Of a stretch of 31,050 bases of DNA, positions 8,156 to 18,100 are shown piece by piece. The position numbers were made by a program, and so were the translations under genes. The DNA lies in assembly GCA_023807065.1 (NCBI GenBank), contig JAJJLU010003792.1, positions 1 through 31,050 of the forward strand, in the 5' to 3' direction. The first letter of the stretch is position 1, and every line of letters begins with the position of its first letter. Below the pieces are notes generated by a model. That model was given only the letters and a program-made list of their open reading frames with translations. It was not told the DNA's origin and made no database searches. This stretch comes from Isotricha intestinalis (taxonomy: Eukaryota > Ciliophora > Litostomatea > Vestibuliferida > Isotrichidae).

Positions 8156-9667
8156 ATGTTAAACAACGTTCTATCTCAAAAATTTAAACCAAATTTAACA
8201 ATAGATGAATTTTTAGAAGAATGTCAGAAATATATAGAATCATATAGTTGTCCATTATGTGAAGGAATATTATTTGAAAGTATCTTTGATAATTGTGGAC
8301 ATTCATTTTGTAAAAATTGTTCAGAAATATTATTAGAACACACTAAAAAATGTCCTTTTTCAAACAATAATTTAAATCCTCCTTTTTCATCAAATATAGT
8401 AGTAAATACAATGATAGAAAAACAAAAAGTTTATTGTAAAAATAAAAAAAACGGTTGTTCATGGACAGGAAAATTATCAGAAAGAAAAAATCATTTATTA
8501 AATGATTGTTTAAAGCAATTAGTAAATTGTGATTATTTTCCAAATTGTGAATTTAAAAGTTTAAGAGAAGAAATGATAAATCATATAAAAGAATGTAAAT
8601 ATAAGATAATAAATTGTGAATATTGTAATGAAAAAATATTATATAAAGATCAAGAAGAACATAATAAAATATGTCCTAATATTCCAGTAGAATGTTCTAA
8701 TAAATGTGGAATGAAAATTCCTTTAAATAAAGTTAACCATCATATGCAAAATGAATGTTTAGAAAGTGTAACTGAATGTCCTTTTCTTTTAGTAGGTTGT
8801 GAATATTATGAAAGAAGAAAGTTTTTAAAAGAACATTTAGATAAAAATTTAGAAAGACATTTAAGAATGGTGACTGAGAAAATCAATGAATTAAATAATA
8901 AAATTAATGAACAAAATGGAATTATTAATAATTTAAATGAAGAAAATAATAATTTAAAAACTGAAGTAATGTCAATAAAAGAATCATTTAATAATTCAAA
9001 TAATGATTTATTAAATTCAATAAATACACTTCAATTTACAATGAATTATATGAGAGCATATATAAATATTCCAATATCAAATTTCGTTCCTAATTTTTAT
9101 GATAAAACATTAATATCAGGGAAAGAGGAAATATTAGAATTAAACAAAGACGAATTTACAATAAGAAAATGTACTCAAAATTATGGTTGGTATGGTATAA
9201 GTTCAGAATATTTATTTCAGAATATAAATATAAGTGGAAGTTTAACAAAAACATCAATGATAGATTTTAATATAAATCAATTAGATAAAATTGTAATTAA
9301 TATGAAATTAACTCAAACTTCAAATTCTTGTATTATGTTTGGAATTACTTGGAGTGAAGCACAAAGTCCTATTGAAAATGGTTATTATCATCAAACTAAT
9401 GATGATGATAAATCTTTTATTTTTTATTGTTTTAATTGTTCTATTTATTCTAAAGGTGTTATTGTTGCTCAATTAGAAGAAGAAAAAAAATGTAATGAAG
9501 GTGATGTTATTTCTCTTATTATCAGTAATTCAACTAATTATTTAGAATTTAGAAAAAATGGAAAATGCTTATATGAACCTTTTAATTTAAGTAATTTTGA
9601 TAATAGTAAAATTCGAGCTTGTGTTGACTTATGTGATTATGGAGATAAAGTCGAATTTTTAAGATAA
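8156..9667 (+). CDS. RING / TRAF-type zinc-finger / coiled-coil / SPRY-like protein
   Basis: Domains in order: a RING finger at about residues 32-70 (CPLC, CGHSFCKNC, then CPFS); TRAF-type zinc fingers at about 88-235 (repeated C-x5-C...H-x4-C, for example KKNGCSWTGKLSERKNHLL); a coiled coil at about 238-300; and a C-terminal SPRY/B30.2-like beta domain at about 325-503, with the typical GDVISLIIS...LEFRKNGK...ACVDLCDYGDKV ending. RING-TRAF proteins are usually E3 ubiquitin ligases or adaptors, with the C-terminal domain choosing the partner. Seven RING zinc ligands are clear (C32, C35, C47, H49, C52, C55, C66), but the eighth position is Ser-69, where TRAF6 has Asp. Ligase activity is therefore uncertain. 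No membrane segment is present. The C-terminal MATH domain of animal TRAFs is absent. Confidence 0.88.
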   Translation: MLNNVLSQKFKPNLTIDEFLEECQKYIESYSCPLCEGILFESIFDNCGHSFCKNCSEILLEHTKKCPFSNNNLNPPFSSNIVVNTMIEKQKVYCKNKKNGCSWTGKLSERKNHLLNDCLKQLVNCDYFPNCEFKSLREEMINHIKECKYKIINCEYCNEKILYKDQEEHNKICPNIPVECSNKCGMKIPLNKVNHHMQNECLESVTECPFLLVGCEYYERRKFLKEHLDKNLERHLRMVTEKINELNNKINEQNGIINNLNEENNNLKTEVMSIKESFNNSNNDLLNSINTLQFTMNYMRAYINIPISNFVPNFYDKTLISGKEEILELNKDEFTIRKCTQNYGWYGISSEYLFQNINISGSLTKTSMIDFNINQLDKIVINMKLTQTSNSCIMFGITWSEAQSPIENGYYHQTNDDDKSFIFYCFNCSIYSKGVIVAQLEEEKKCNEGDVISLIISNSTNYLEFRKNGKCLYEPFNLSNFDNSKIRACVDLCDYGDKVEFLR

Positions 9668-9719
9668 AATATTCTTTTTTTTTTAAATACTTTTTTTTAT
9701 TTAATTTAAGTAAAAAAAC

Positions 9720-10162
9720 ATGTTAACAGAAAATTTTTTAAAACCAGGTATCACTGAATTGCAGGTTATGCTAAATGATTTTTTAGAAGAAGTGAAGAAA
9801 GATTGTACGATTATTGAAGAAGAATCAAAGGAGAAGTTTGAAAAATAGAAAAGAAAGGTTTTCAGATCTTTTCCAAATATGATTGGTATGATCTTTTGAG
9901 TAATATTAATCCATTAGACGGGGTTTGGATCTCCATTGAGTATTTTTTAGAGATTATCAGCAAATTTCTTATCAAAGGCTGTAAAGATGGTGATAGTAGG
10001 CGTGTATTGTTGGATAAAGCGCGTGAGTTGAAATTTGTTTTGGCACACAAAATACCACCTTAGAGAGACATTGTTGAATCTATTAGACAATTTTTGTTTG
10101 ACTTTTGCATGCCAATATCCGTGTGGCATTAAAACCTCAAACATTTGAGTAGTATTGTTTAA
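9720..10162 (+). pseudogene. Decayed gene in a higher-G+C island, possibly foreign
   Basis: Starting 52 bases after the RING/TRAF stop, an ATG at 9720 opens 42 codons (MLTENFLKPGITELQVMLND...) closed by TAG at 9846. The sense continues in the -1 frame from about 9842 (KKGFQIFSKYDWYDLL, then INPLDGVWISIEYFLEIISK) to a TAG at 10061, and again to TAA at 10130 and TAA at 10160. Adding one A to the A5 run at 9841-9845 would join the first two parts. The two inner stops replace CAG/CAA-like positions (PP-stop-RDIV, WH-stop-NLKHL), as C-to-T decay would do. Lines here count 32-38% G+C, about twice the surroundings, and use GGG, GCG, CGC and GTG codons that are rare elsewhere. I recognise no family. 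Shorter minus-strand frames (9862-10144) overlap it and cannot be wholly excluded. Confidence 0.5.
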
Positions 10163-10475
10163 AAAAATATTTTTATTTTTATAAATGATAATTTTGAAAA
10201 AATCTCTATAAAAAGAAGAATGAGTTTATATTCAAAATTTTAGAAATTTTCCTTTACTCCATAAGTTAAAGCAATAATGAATAGAGAACATTAAAAAAAA
10301 ATAAAAAAACAATAAAAAAAATTATAATTCTCGTTAAACAATTAAATCATTTTTTTCAATGCAATTATTTAAATCTATGATTATAATATAATAATTAATA
10401 ATATAAATTAAAAAAAAAATAAAAAATAAAAAAAATAAATTAAATATTATTCATCAAAAAAAGATTTATATAAAA
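10163..10475. other. Intergenic spacer before the coiled-coil gene
   Basis: Base composition returns abruptly to the AT-rich norm here. The stretch is dominated by A runs and should hold the promoter of the coiled-coil gene at 10476. No open frame, RNA or repeat was supported. Confidence 0.5.
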
Positions 10476-11747
10476 ATGTCATCTAACGATAACTACATAA
10501 ACGTATTAAATAGAGCTATATCAAATTTAGAAAAAATAAATCATTCTCAAGAATTAAGAATAAATTCTCAAAAAGAAACAATAGAAGAATTAGAGCAAAA
10601 ATTACAAGAACAAGATAATGCAATAACAGATAATTTTACTTTATCAAATGAAGTAAATAGATTAAATGAGTTAATAAATGAAAAAAATAAAATAATTTCA
10701 GAATTTCAAAATTTAGCACAAGCATCTACAATTAAATTTGAGAATTATATTAATACAAATAAAATTAATCAAAATGCTTTAGATAAAAAAAGTAAAAAAT
10801 ATGAAGATTTAAAAAATAAATTTGATTTATTAACTATTAAAAATGAAGAATTAGAAAAAGAAAATGAAAAATTAATTTCTAATTTAGAACAAAAAACAAA
10901 TATGAATTTAAATGAAATTTCCAATTTAAATGATCAATTATCTGATATTACTATTAAATATAATATTTTAAGAGATGAAAATGAAAAATTAAAAAACGAA
11001 AATTCAAAACAAAAATTTGAAATAAATGATATGAAAAATAAATTATATGAAATTGTAAGATTAAATACAGAAGTTGATAATTTAAGACAAGAAAATACAA
11101 GTTTAAAAAATGATATAAATGAATTTAATGTTAAGAATCAATTATTAGAAAAAAATCAATTAGATTTAAAGAAAAAAATAAATGAATTAGATAATGAATT
11201 AAAAAATAAATTAACATATGAAAATGAATTAAAAAAAAAAATAACAAATTTAAATCAAACATGTAATAAATATGAATTAGCATATCAAGAATTATCAAAT
11301 GATTTAGAAAAAAGAAAATTAGAATCAATGAATATAATAAATGATTTAGAAATTAAAAAAGAAGAAATAGAAACTTTAAAAGAAAATCATAAAAAAGAAA
11401 TAAATAATCTTCAAAATCAAAATATTCAATTAAAAAAAAGAGAAAATATGTATAAAGATTCTTTATCTAAAATAAAAAATATTTCTAATGAAAATAATTC
11501 TGTTAGTAATATTTTTCAAGGAAATTCTCCTCAATTAAATTCAGTTAATAATAATTCTAGTATGAATATTAATAGAAATAATAATAATTTAAATAATAGT
11601 TATTATACTTATAATCCTCAAAGAAATTTTGAACATCAAAATAATGAAAGAGATGAATCTTTCAGATATAGTTATTATTTAATTGATAATTTAAAAAATG
11701 CAATTAATAGTGTTGATTTTAAAAAGGATTATTCTAATTATCCTTAA
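10476..11747 (+). CDS. Long coiled-coil protein, 423 aa, Asn-rich tail
   Basis: Residues about 10-335 form a near-continuous coiled coil with regular hydrophobic heptads, for example ETIEELEQKLQEQDN, NEELEKENEKLISNLEQK and ENEKLKNENSKQKFEIND. Short breaks fall near residues 80-95 and 130-150. From about 340 to 395 the chain is Asn/Ser-rich and probably disordered. The last 30 residues (RYSYYLIDNLKNAINSVDF) look like a short amphipathic helix that may be a binding or targeting motif. No signal peptide, membrane segment or catalytic motif is present. Such proteins tether membranes (golgin-like) or build cytoskeletal structures; the sequence does not decide between these. The frame is uninterrupted, and the ATG at 10476 is the first in frame after an A-rich leader. 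Confidence 0.8.
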   Translation: MSSNDNYINVLNRAISNLEKINHSQELRINSQKETIEELEQKLQEQDNAITDNFTLSNEVNRLNELINEKNKIISEFQNLAQASTIKFENYINTNKINQNALDKKSKKYEDLKNKFDLLTIKNEELEKENEKLISNLEQKTNMNLNEISNLNDQLSDITIKYNILRDENEKLKNENSKQKFEINDMKNKLYEIVRLNTEVDNLRQENTSLKNDINEFNVKNQLLEKNQLDLKKKINELDNELKNKLTYENELKKKITNLNQTCNKYELAYQELSNDLEKRKLESMNIINDLEIKKEEIETLKENHKKEINNLQNQNIQLKKRENMYKDSLSKIKNISNENNSVSNIFQGNSPQLNSVNNNSSMNINRNNNNLNNSYYTYNPQRNFEHQNNERDESFRYSYYLIDNLKNAINSVDFKKDYSNYP

Positions 11748-12325
11748 AAAATAATTGTTTTTTAAGGGTATAAAATTATTTAAAACTTTTCTTTTTTTAT
11801 TTAAAATATTTTATTTTTTTTTATATTTATTTATTATAAAATTTTACTTTTATGTTTTCATTAAAATTTAACAATATTTTGATATTAAATATTCCAATTC
11901 TACTTTATTAACATTTTTAATATTTTATTTAATAGGTAATTAATTATACTGAAATTTGTAGTTAATAAATCTTTAAAAGGATTAATTAGTAAAGTTGATT
12001 TTTAAATTTTATGTTATTGTTCATTTTTTTCAAAATAAATAATATTTTTATTATTTATTCATTTAATTTAATCCATTTTATATTCTGTAATTAATTAAAA
12101 AATAATAAAATCAAATAAAAGAACAATAATCCTTTAATTAAATATTAAGTAATTATTATGTAAAACAAAAAAAAACCAAAAAAAAAAAAATATATGAAAA
12201 AAACCAAAGTGAACCCTCAAAAATATTTTTTAAAATTTCTCCTAATCCATTTATAAAATCCTTTTGAAAAAAATAAAAAAGGTTAAAAATAAAAAAAAAT
12301 ATATAAAACCTCAAAAAGAGAAAAA
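11748..12325. other. Intergenic spacer with a possible short upstream frame
   Basis: AT-rich spacer upstream of the phosphonate gene. A 20-codon frame, 12194-12256 (MKKTKVNPQKYFLKFLLIHL, TAA), lies 70 bases before its start and could act as an upstream ORF only if the transcript leader is unusually long for a ciliate. Nothing else was found. Confidence 0.4.
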
Positions 12326-14548
12326 ATGGAAGAAAAAATCCTTTTAACTCCAGGTCCAATAAACACAACATTTTCAGTAAAATCTAAAGCATTAATAGAC
12401 TATGGTTCTCGTGACAATGCATTTATGGAAAAATTAAAGGAAATAAAGCCATTATTATTTAAAATAATGAATATTTCATTAGAAAACAAATTAATTCTTC
12501 TTCAAGGAAGTGGAACATATGCAGTTGAAGCAGTATTAACAAGTGTAACTGAAAAAATATTAATTGTATGTAATGGAGCTTATGGAATTAGAATGAAAAA
12601 AATTATGAATTATACTAATAAACCTTTCTCTTTTATTCAATATGATGAAGGTACTGAAATTAATTATAATGATCTTGAAAATTATTTATCTCAAAAAGAA
12701 AATGAAGATATTAAATTTATTTCTTTTGTTCATTTAGAAACTTCAACAGGAATATTAAATAATTTAGAAAGAATGAAAGAAATAGGATTAAAATATAATA
12801 AAAAATTAATTGTAGATGCAATTGCATCTTTTGGAAGTGATATATTTGATTTTAATAATATAGAATATGTAATAACTTCATGTAATAAATGTTTAAGTGG
12901 AATACCAGGTTTTTCTTTAGTAATAACTAAAAATTTTTCTGATTATAAATCTCCAAGTTATGTTTTAGATTTATTTGATCAAGAAAAAAACTTTGAAAAA
13001 ACTAATCAATTTAGATTTACTCCTCCAACTCATGTTTTACTTTGTTTTCATTCTGCTTTATTAGAATTAGAAAAAGAAACTTTAAAAGAAAGAGCAAAAA
13101 GATTTAAAAATATGACTAATATTATTTATAATTTAATGAAGGAATTAAATATTCAACCTTTAATTGATGTGAGTAAATATAATAATGGTAATATTTGTCA
13201 TACTTTTTTACCTCCTAAAAATGATAATTATGATTTTAAATTTTTATATGATAGTTTAGCTAAATATGGTTATTTAATTTATCCTGGAAAATTAACAAAT
13301 GTAGAATCATTTAGAATAGGAACAATAGGTTGTATTGATGAAAATGATATGATAAATTTTACTAATTACTTTAAATTAATATGGAATAATATGTTAAATA
13401 AAAAAGAAACAAAAATAGAAGAAATAGAAACTAAAGATTTTTATAATTATTTAATAGAAAAAAATATAGATTTTTTCACAGGAGTTCCAGATTCACTTTT
13501 ACAAGAATTAAATAATTGTATATTAGAAAATTCAAAAAATCATTATGTAATGCCGAATGAAGGTTTATCATTAAGTTTAGCAAGTGGATATTATACATCA
13601 ACAAAAAAAATTCCATGTGTATATCTTCAAAATTCAGGTTTAGGAAATATGACAAATCCATTATTAAGTTTAACACATAAAAATGTTTATTCTATTCCAA
13701 TATTATGTATTATTGGATGGAGAGGAGAACCAGGAATTAAAGATGAACCTCAGCATAAATCTCAAGGTGATTGTATGGTTAATTTAATTAGATGTATGGG
13801 ATTTGATTTAGTTTATTTAGATAAATTAAATTGGAAGAATAATATTGATAAATGTATTGAATTAATTCAAAAAAATAAACAACCTGTTTTTCTTATTGTA
13901 AGAAAAGGATATTTTAAAAAATATAGTATTAAAGAATTAAAAGATAATAATATGAAATTAATAAGAAGAGAAGTAATAAGGAAAATAGTATTAAATTCAA
14001 ATGATGATGATATATTATGTTGTACAACAGGAAAATCATCAAGAGAATTAAATGAAGAAGTGGAAATAAATAAAATAAATAAATCAAGAATATTTTTAAT
14101 GGTTGGTTCAATGGGTCATTTAAGTAGTTATTGCTTAGGAATATCATTATTTACAAAAAATAAAAAAATTTGGTGTATTGATGGTGATGGTGCTTTAATT
14201 ATGCATTTTGGTTCAATTCCTATGATTGGTCACATAAAGCCTAATAATTTTATTCATATTTTATTAAATAATGCTATGCATGAAAGTGTTGGTATTCAAC
14301 CTACTATTTGTCAAAATATTGATTTTGAAAGTATTGCTAAGTTATTAGGATATCAAAATGTTTTTACTGTTAAAAATTCAGAAGAATTAGATAATTTTTT
14401 AAATGTTTCACATTCACTTAATGGACTCACTTTTGTTCATATTTTGTTAAGTAATCAACCTAGTCAAAGTGATAATTTAAGTAGACCTAAGGATACTCCC
14501 TTGGAAAGAATTAATAATTTAATGAATTTTATTCATTCGGATAAGTAG
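12326..14548 (+). CDS. Bifunctional 2-aminoethylphosphonate transaminase / phosphonopyruvate decarboxylase
   Basis: One uninterrupted 740-residue frame joins two enzymes. Residues 1 to about 360 match PLP-dependent 2-aminoethylphosphonate-pyruvate transaminase: LLTPGPINTT at the start, LLQGSGTYAVEAVL at 58-71, D164 in LIVDAIASFG, and the Schiff-base lysine K188 in SCNKCLSGIPGF. Residues about 375-740 match the ThDP enzyme phosphonopyruvate decarboxylase: GVPDSLL at 386, the cofactor-activating E412 in NEGLSLSLASGYY, VYLQNSGLGN, IGWRGEPGIKDEPQH, and the ThDP/Mg motif D619-GDGA...NN (N648, N649). Together they would convert phosphonopyruvate to phosphonoacetaldehyde, then to 2-aminoethylphosphonate ('ciliatine'), the head group of ciliate phosphonolipids. 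Every key residue I looked for is present. PEP mutase, which supplies the substrate, is not nearby. Unlike its neighbours the gene ends in TAG. The transaminase could in principle also run in the degradative direction. Confidence 0.93.
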   Translation: MEEKILLTPGPINTTFSVKSKALIDYGSRDNAFMEKLKEIKPLLFKIMNISLENKLILLQGSGTYAVEAVLTSVTEKILIVCNGAYGIRMKKIMNYTNKPFSFIQYDEGTEINYNDLENYLSQKENEDIKFISFVHLETSTGILNNLERMKEIGLKYNKKLIVDAIASFGSDIFDFNNIEYVITSCNKCLSGIPGFSLVITKNFSDYKSPSYVLDLFDQEKNFEKTNQFRFTPPTHVLLCFHSALLELEKETLKERAKRFKNMTNIIYNLMKELNIQPLIDVSKYNNGNICHTFLPPKNDNYDFKFLYDSLAKYGYLIYPGKLTNVESFRIGTIGCIDENDMINFTNYFKLIWNNMLNKKETKIEEIETKDFYNYLIEKNIDFFTGVPDSLLQELNNCILENSKNHYVMPNEGLSLSLASGYYTSTKKIPCVYLQNSGLGNMTNPLLSLTHKNVYSIPILCIIGWRGEPGIKDEPQHKSQGDCMVNLIRCMGFDLVYLDKLNWKNNIDKCIELIQKNKQPVFLIVRKGYFKKYSIKELKDNNMKLIRREVIRKIVLNSNDDDILCCTTGKSSRELNEEVEINKINKSRIFLMVGSMGHLSSYCLGISLFTKNKKIWCIDGDGALIMHFGSIPMIGHIKPNNFIHILLNNAMHESVGIQPTICQNIDFESIAKLLGYQNVFTVKNSEELDNFLNVSHSLNGLTFVHILLSNQPSQSDNLSRPKDTPLERINNLMNFIHSDK

Positions 14549-15182
14549 ATTTTTTATGTTTTTTAAAGGTATTTAAAAAATTTAAGAATATATGTCTTTT
14601 TATTTTTTTTATTTGTTATTTATTTAATAATAATAATTGATATGATTTTAAATTTTTTATGATTTTATTATTTATTAAAGAATATTAATTTATCGTCTTA
14701 TTTTATTGTTTTATTATAAATTTATTATTATTATTTTTAATTTTATAACAAAGAATAAAATATATAAAAAATTTTATGTGTGAATCCAAACTTTTATTTC
14801 CCAAAAATAAAATGCAAAATTTTTTTTATATTAATAATCTAATTTTCCTGAAAATAATATTGATTTTGAATATATGATAAAATTTAACCCTCTCTTGTAC
14901 AATTCAAATTAAATATATATAATATTTAATAAGTAATTATATAATAAAAAAGGATAATACTCCTTAGATTATTTTATATATATGTCATTGACAATTATTT
15001 AAATAAATAATTTTTTACTCAAATTTTATTTTAATTTTCAAATATTTTTCCAAAAACTAAATATCAAACTTATATAATTATAGAATGAAGAAATAAATTT
15101 ACTTTTTTAGTATTAACAAATAAATTTAGAAATAAAAAATAACAAAAATATATATATAGAATAAATAATTTTCAAAAATATT
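14549..15182. other. Intergenic region between convergent genes
   Basis: 634 bases lie between the ends of the phosphonate gene (+) and the first TmcB-like gene (-). It must contain both 3' ends. It is T-rich with short A runs and has no supported frame, RNA or repeat. Its length is unusual for a convergent pair here; the other convergent gaps are 30 and 379 bases. Confidence 0.5.
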
Positions 15183-18100
15183 TTATTTTGATTCTTGTTC
15201 ATTTAAATATTCAAATTGGATTATTTCATACAATATATTTTTTGGAATTACTCCTAAAATAATTTTAGTTCTATTTAAGTCTTTATTTTCCTTAACAATA
15301 ACAGGAAAAATAAAAATAATATAAGTTAAAACAACAACACTATAAAAAATAATAATAATAATAACAATTAAATTTCTTAAATGTTTTTCATAATCAGTGA
15401 TATTTTCATAAATAACTTTAATTAAATAATTAGATAAAGGATTTAATAAATAAGTAAAAATAATATTAGAATCTCTAATTTCTTCAGAATTAATTGAATT
15501 AAAAGGATTTTTTTCATCAAATTCATTATTATTATAAATATCAACATATTTAGGAGTATCATAATAAATATCATAATAAATATTTTTATCTTCAATAACA
15601 TTTTTTCCTAAAGTTAAACATAAAAAAGCAGTTTGTATTATACTATTAAAATAATATGTATGTATAGTTGGTAAACCGAAATTACTTATATTAAAAGCAA
15701 AATTATCACATTCAATATTATTTTCTTCACTAAAATTAGAAAAAAAATCACAGAAACTATTTGATGCATATGAATTTAAGATTAATGATGCATTTCCTGG
15801 AAGATTATATTTTGATGATATTAAACGAATTTCAATTTCTATTTGTTTTATTAAAGAATAGTTTTTCGATATTTGAGGAATTAAATTAACTAATTTTTGA
15901 TATTCATTTTGATTATAATAAAATATTCCACTTTTAATTATTAACACTTTTAAAGAATTAATAGGAATAAATAAATATCTTTCTTCTGTTATAATATAAT
16001 AATTTAATAAACTTGAAAAAGTAAAATATTTATATGAAGAATAAAGAATAAGAATTATAATTAAGAGAATTGCAGATAAAATTACTATAAAAATAACTTC
16101 GAAAATAATATTTCTTTGAAATTCAATATTATTTATTATTTTTTTATTTTTTATAGAATTTTTTTTTTTTATTATATCATGATAATATTTATCTTTAACA
16201 TAATTATTATATTCATTATCTTTTGTATCTAATAAAGAATCAATTTCATTATCATCATTTCCAATTTCAAAATAATTATTTGTATTTATTAGATTATCAT
16301 TATTAATTTGTATTTTTGTATATTTTTCACATTTTAAATACATATTTTTAATTATTTCAGGTTCAATTTTATAAAACATTCCTAAATATTTTTCTTTTTC
16401 TCTTATTATTTTTATTCTAGCTGAAACACTAAAAGAACAAACAATCATACTAATAATGAAAAAAATTCCAAAATTGATAAAAGAGATAAATTTAGTATGA
16501 TTAATTAAAGAATTAAGACAATCAATATATATTTCTGATTTAATTGACATTATTTCTGATAAAGTAAGTGCATTATCATGAATAAATTTTAGATTAATAT
16601 TTAAAAAATTAATTTCTGTATCTTTTGATATTATAAATTTAAATAAAGAAAAAACATATTCTTTTATTGCATTATCTGGAGATAAATTAATCATTGTATT
16701 ATCATTATTATAATCATCTGTTGGAAAACAAGAAATGAAATTAGTGTTTAAATTCTTTAATTTTTCTTTATTCTTATTACTAAATTTATTTTCATCATAA
16801 TCAAAAGAAATTATTTCATTCATTGATTTATGATATAATTCTTTTAATATTTTAAGAATATTTTCTCTATATTTAGTTCTATTACTTTGATAAAAATTAT
16901 AATAATGTGGATTTTTTAATAAAACATATTCAGAAACATAATAATGAATAATTCCAATATTATTTATTAAATCACATTGAGTATAAATTAAAATATAAAC
17001 TGAATAAATATCATGAATACTATTAAATAATGTAATAAATAAAAAAATTGAAAAAGTAACAATACTAATAAATTGGAAAATATAAAAGAAAAGATAATAC
17101 AATGCATTCTTATTCATTAATTTAGGAGATATTATTTTTTTAATTATTTTTTCTATAATTTTATTTGAAATATTATCATCATATTTTATTTCTTTGTTAT
17201 TTTTCATTAAAGAAAATTTTAAATTAACATTTTGAGAATCAATTTTTTCACTGAATTTTTTCATTAGTTTGTTATGAGTTAAATCTTTTTCTTTTTTTAA
17301 AAGTTTTTCCATTTTACTTTGAACAATATAATTTTTAGCTTCTTTAATAATATTACTTTTAAAATCATAAACATGTAAAAATACTTTTTTTAATTTAACT
17401 TGATAATATTTATCTCCAGGATTTTCAATAATAATTTCTTTTAAAGTAGGTTTTTCTTTAATAATATTATTTTCATTTTTTTCTTTTTCTTCTTCTTCTT
17501 CATAAGAAGAATCTTCTGAATATTCATTTTCATAATTACTTGAATTTTCACTTTCAAAAACAGAAGAATGATTGTCATTTTTAAAAGAACTTTCTTCTTT
17601 TTTTTTATTATTCTCTTTATAATTAGTTAAAGTATATTTTTTTTTAAAATATTCTTTAATATTTTCATTATTATTTTCTTCTTTATTTTTATCAATCATT
17701 ATATAAGTTTTTTCAGTAAGATCAAAATTTACTTTTGAAGTTATTTCAGGAATATAATTTTTATTAATTAAAGGAAATAATTCTATATTTTGAGTTTTAA
17801 TACTTTTTGAATTTTTAGGAGAAGGACAAACTGATTCCATAAAACTTACTTTTTCTTTAGTTCTTGGTTCTAAAGGTTCAAAAAAAATAGAATAACCATA
17901 TATTTTCTTTTTTATTTTTAATTCTTTCCATTCTACTCTAAATTTATTATGATTTTTCCATGTTATAATATTATTATCATTATTTAAAAATATTTCTTTA
18001 ATTAATTTAATTTTTATTGATAAAATATCTTTTGTTTCATTTGAATGAGAAGAAAAGTAATTTAAACATTCAGAATAAAATTCGAGAAAAAAAGTAGAAA

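Noticed and set aside
9862..10144. Two overlapping minus-strand frames (62 and 65 codons) in the higher-G+C island
   Set aside because: The plus-strand reading is longer and more protein-like; the minus frames are more likely its shadows, though not fully excluded.
12156..12371. 71-codon hydrophobic minus-strand frame overlapping the start of the phosphonate gene
   Set aside because: It is composed of Phe/Leu runs that arise from antisense A tracts and overlaps a certain start codon region.
13476..14147. Minus-strand open frames inside the phosphonate fusion gene
   Set aside because: They are complements of a strongly conserved coding region, rich in Leu/Ile from AT-rich antisense, with no family resemblance.
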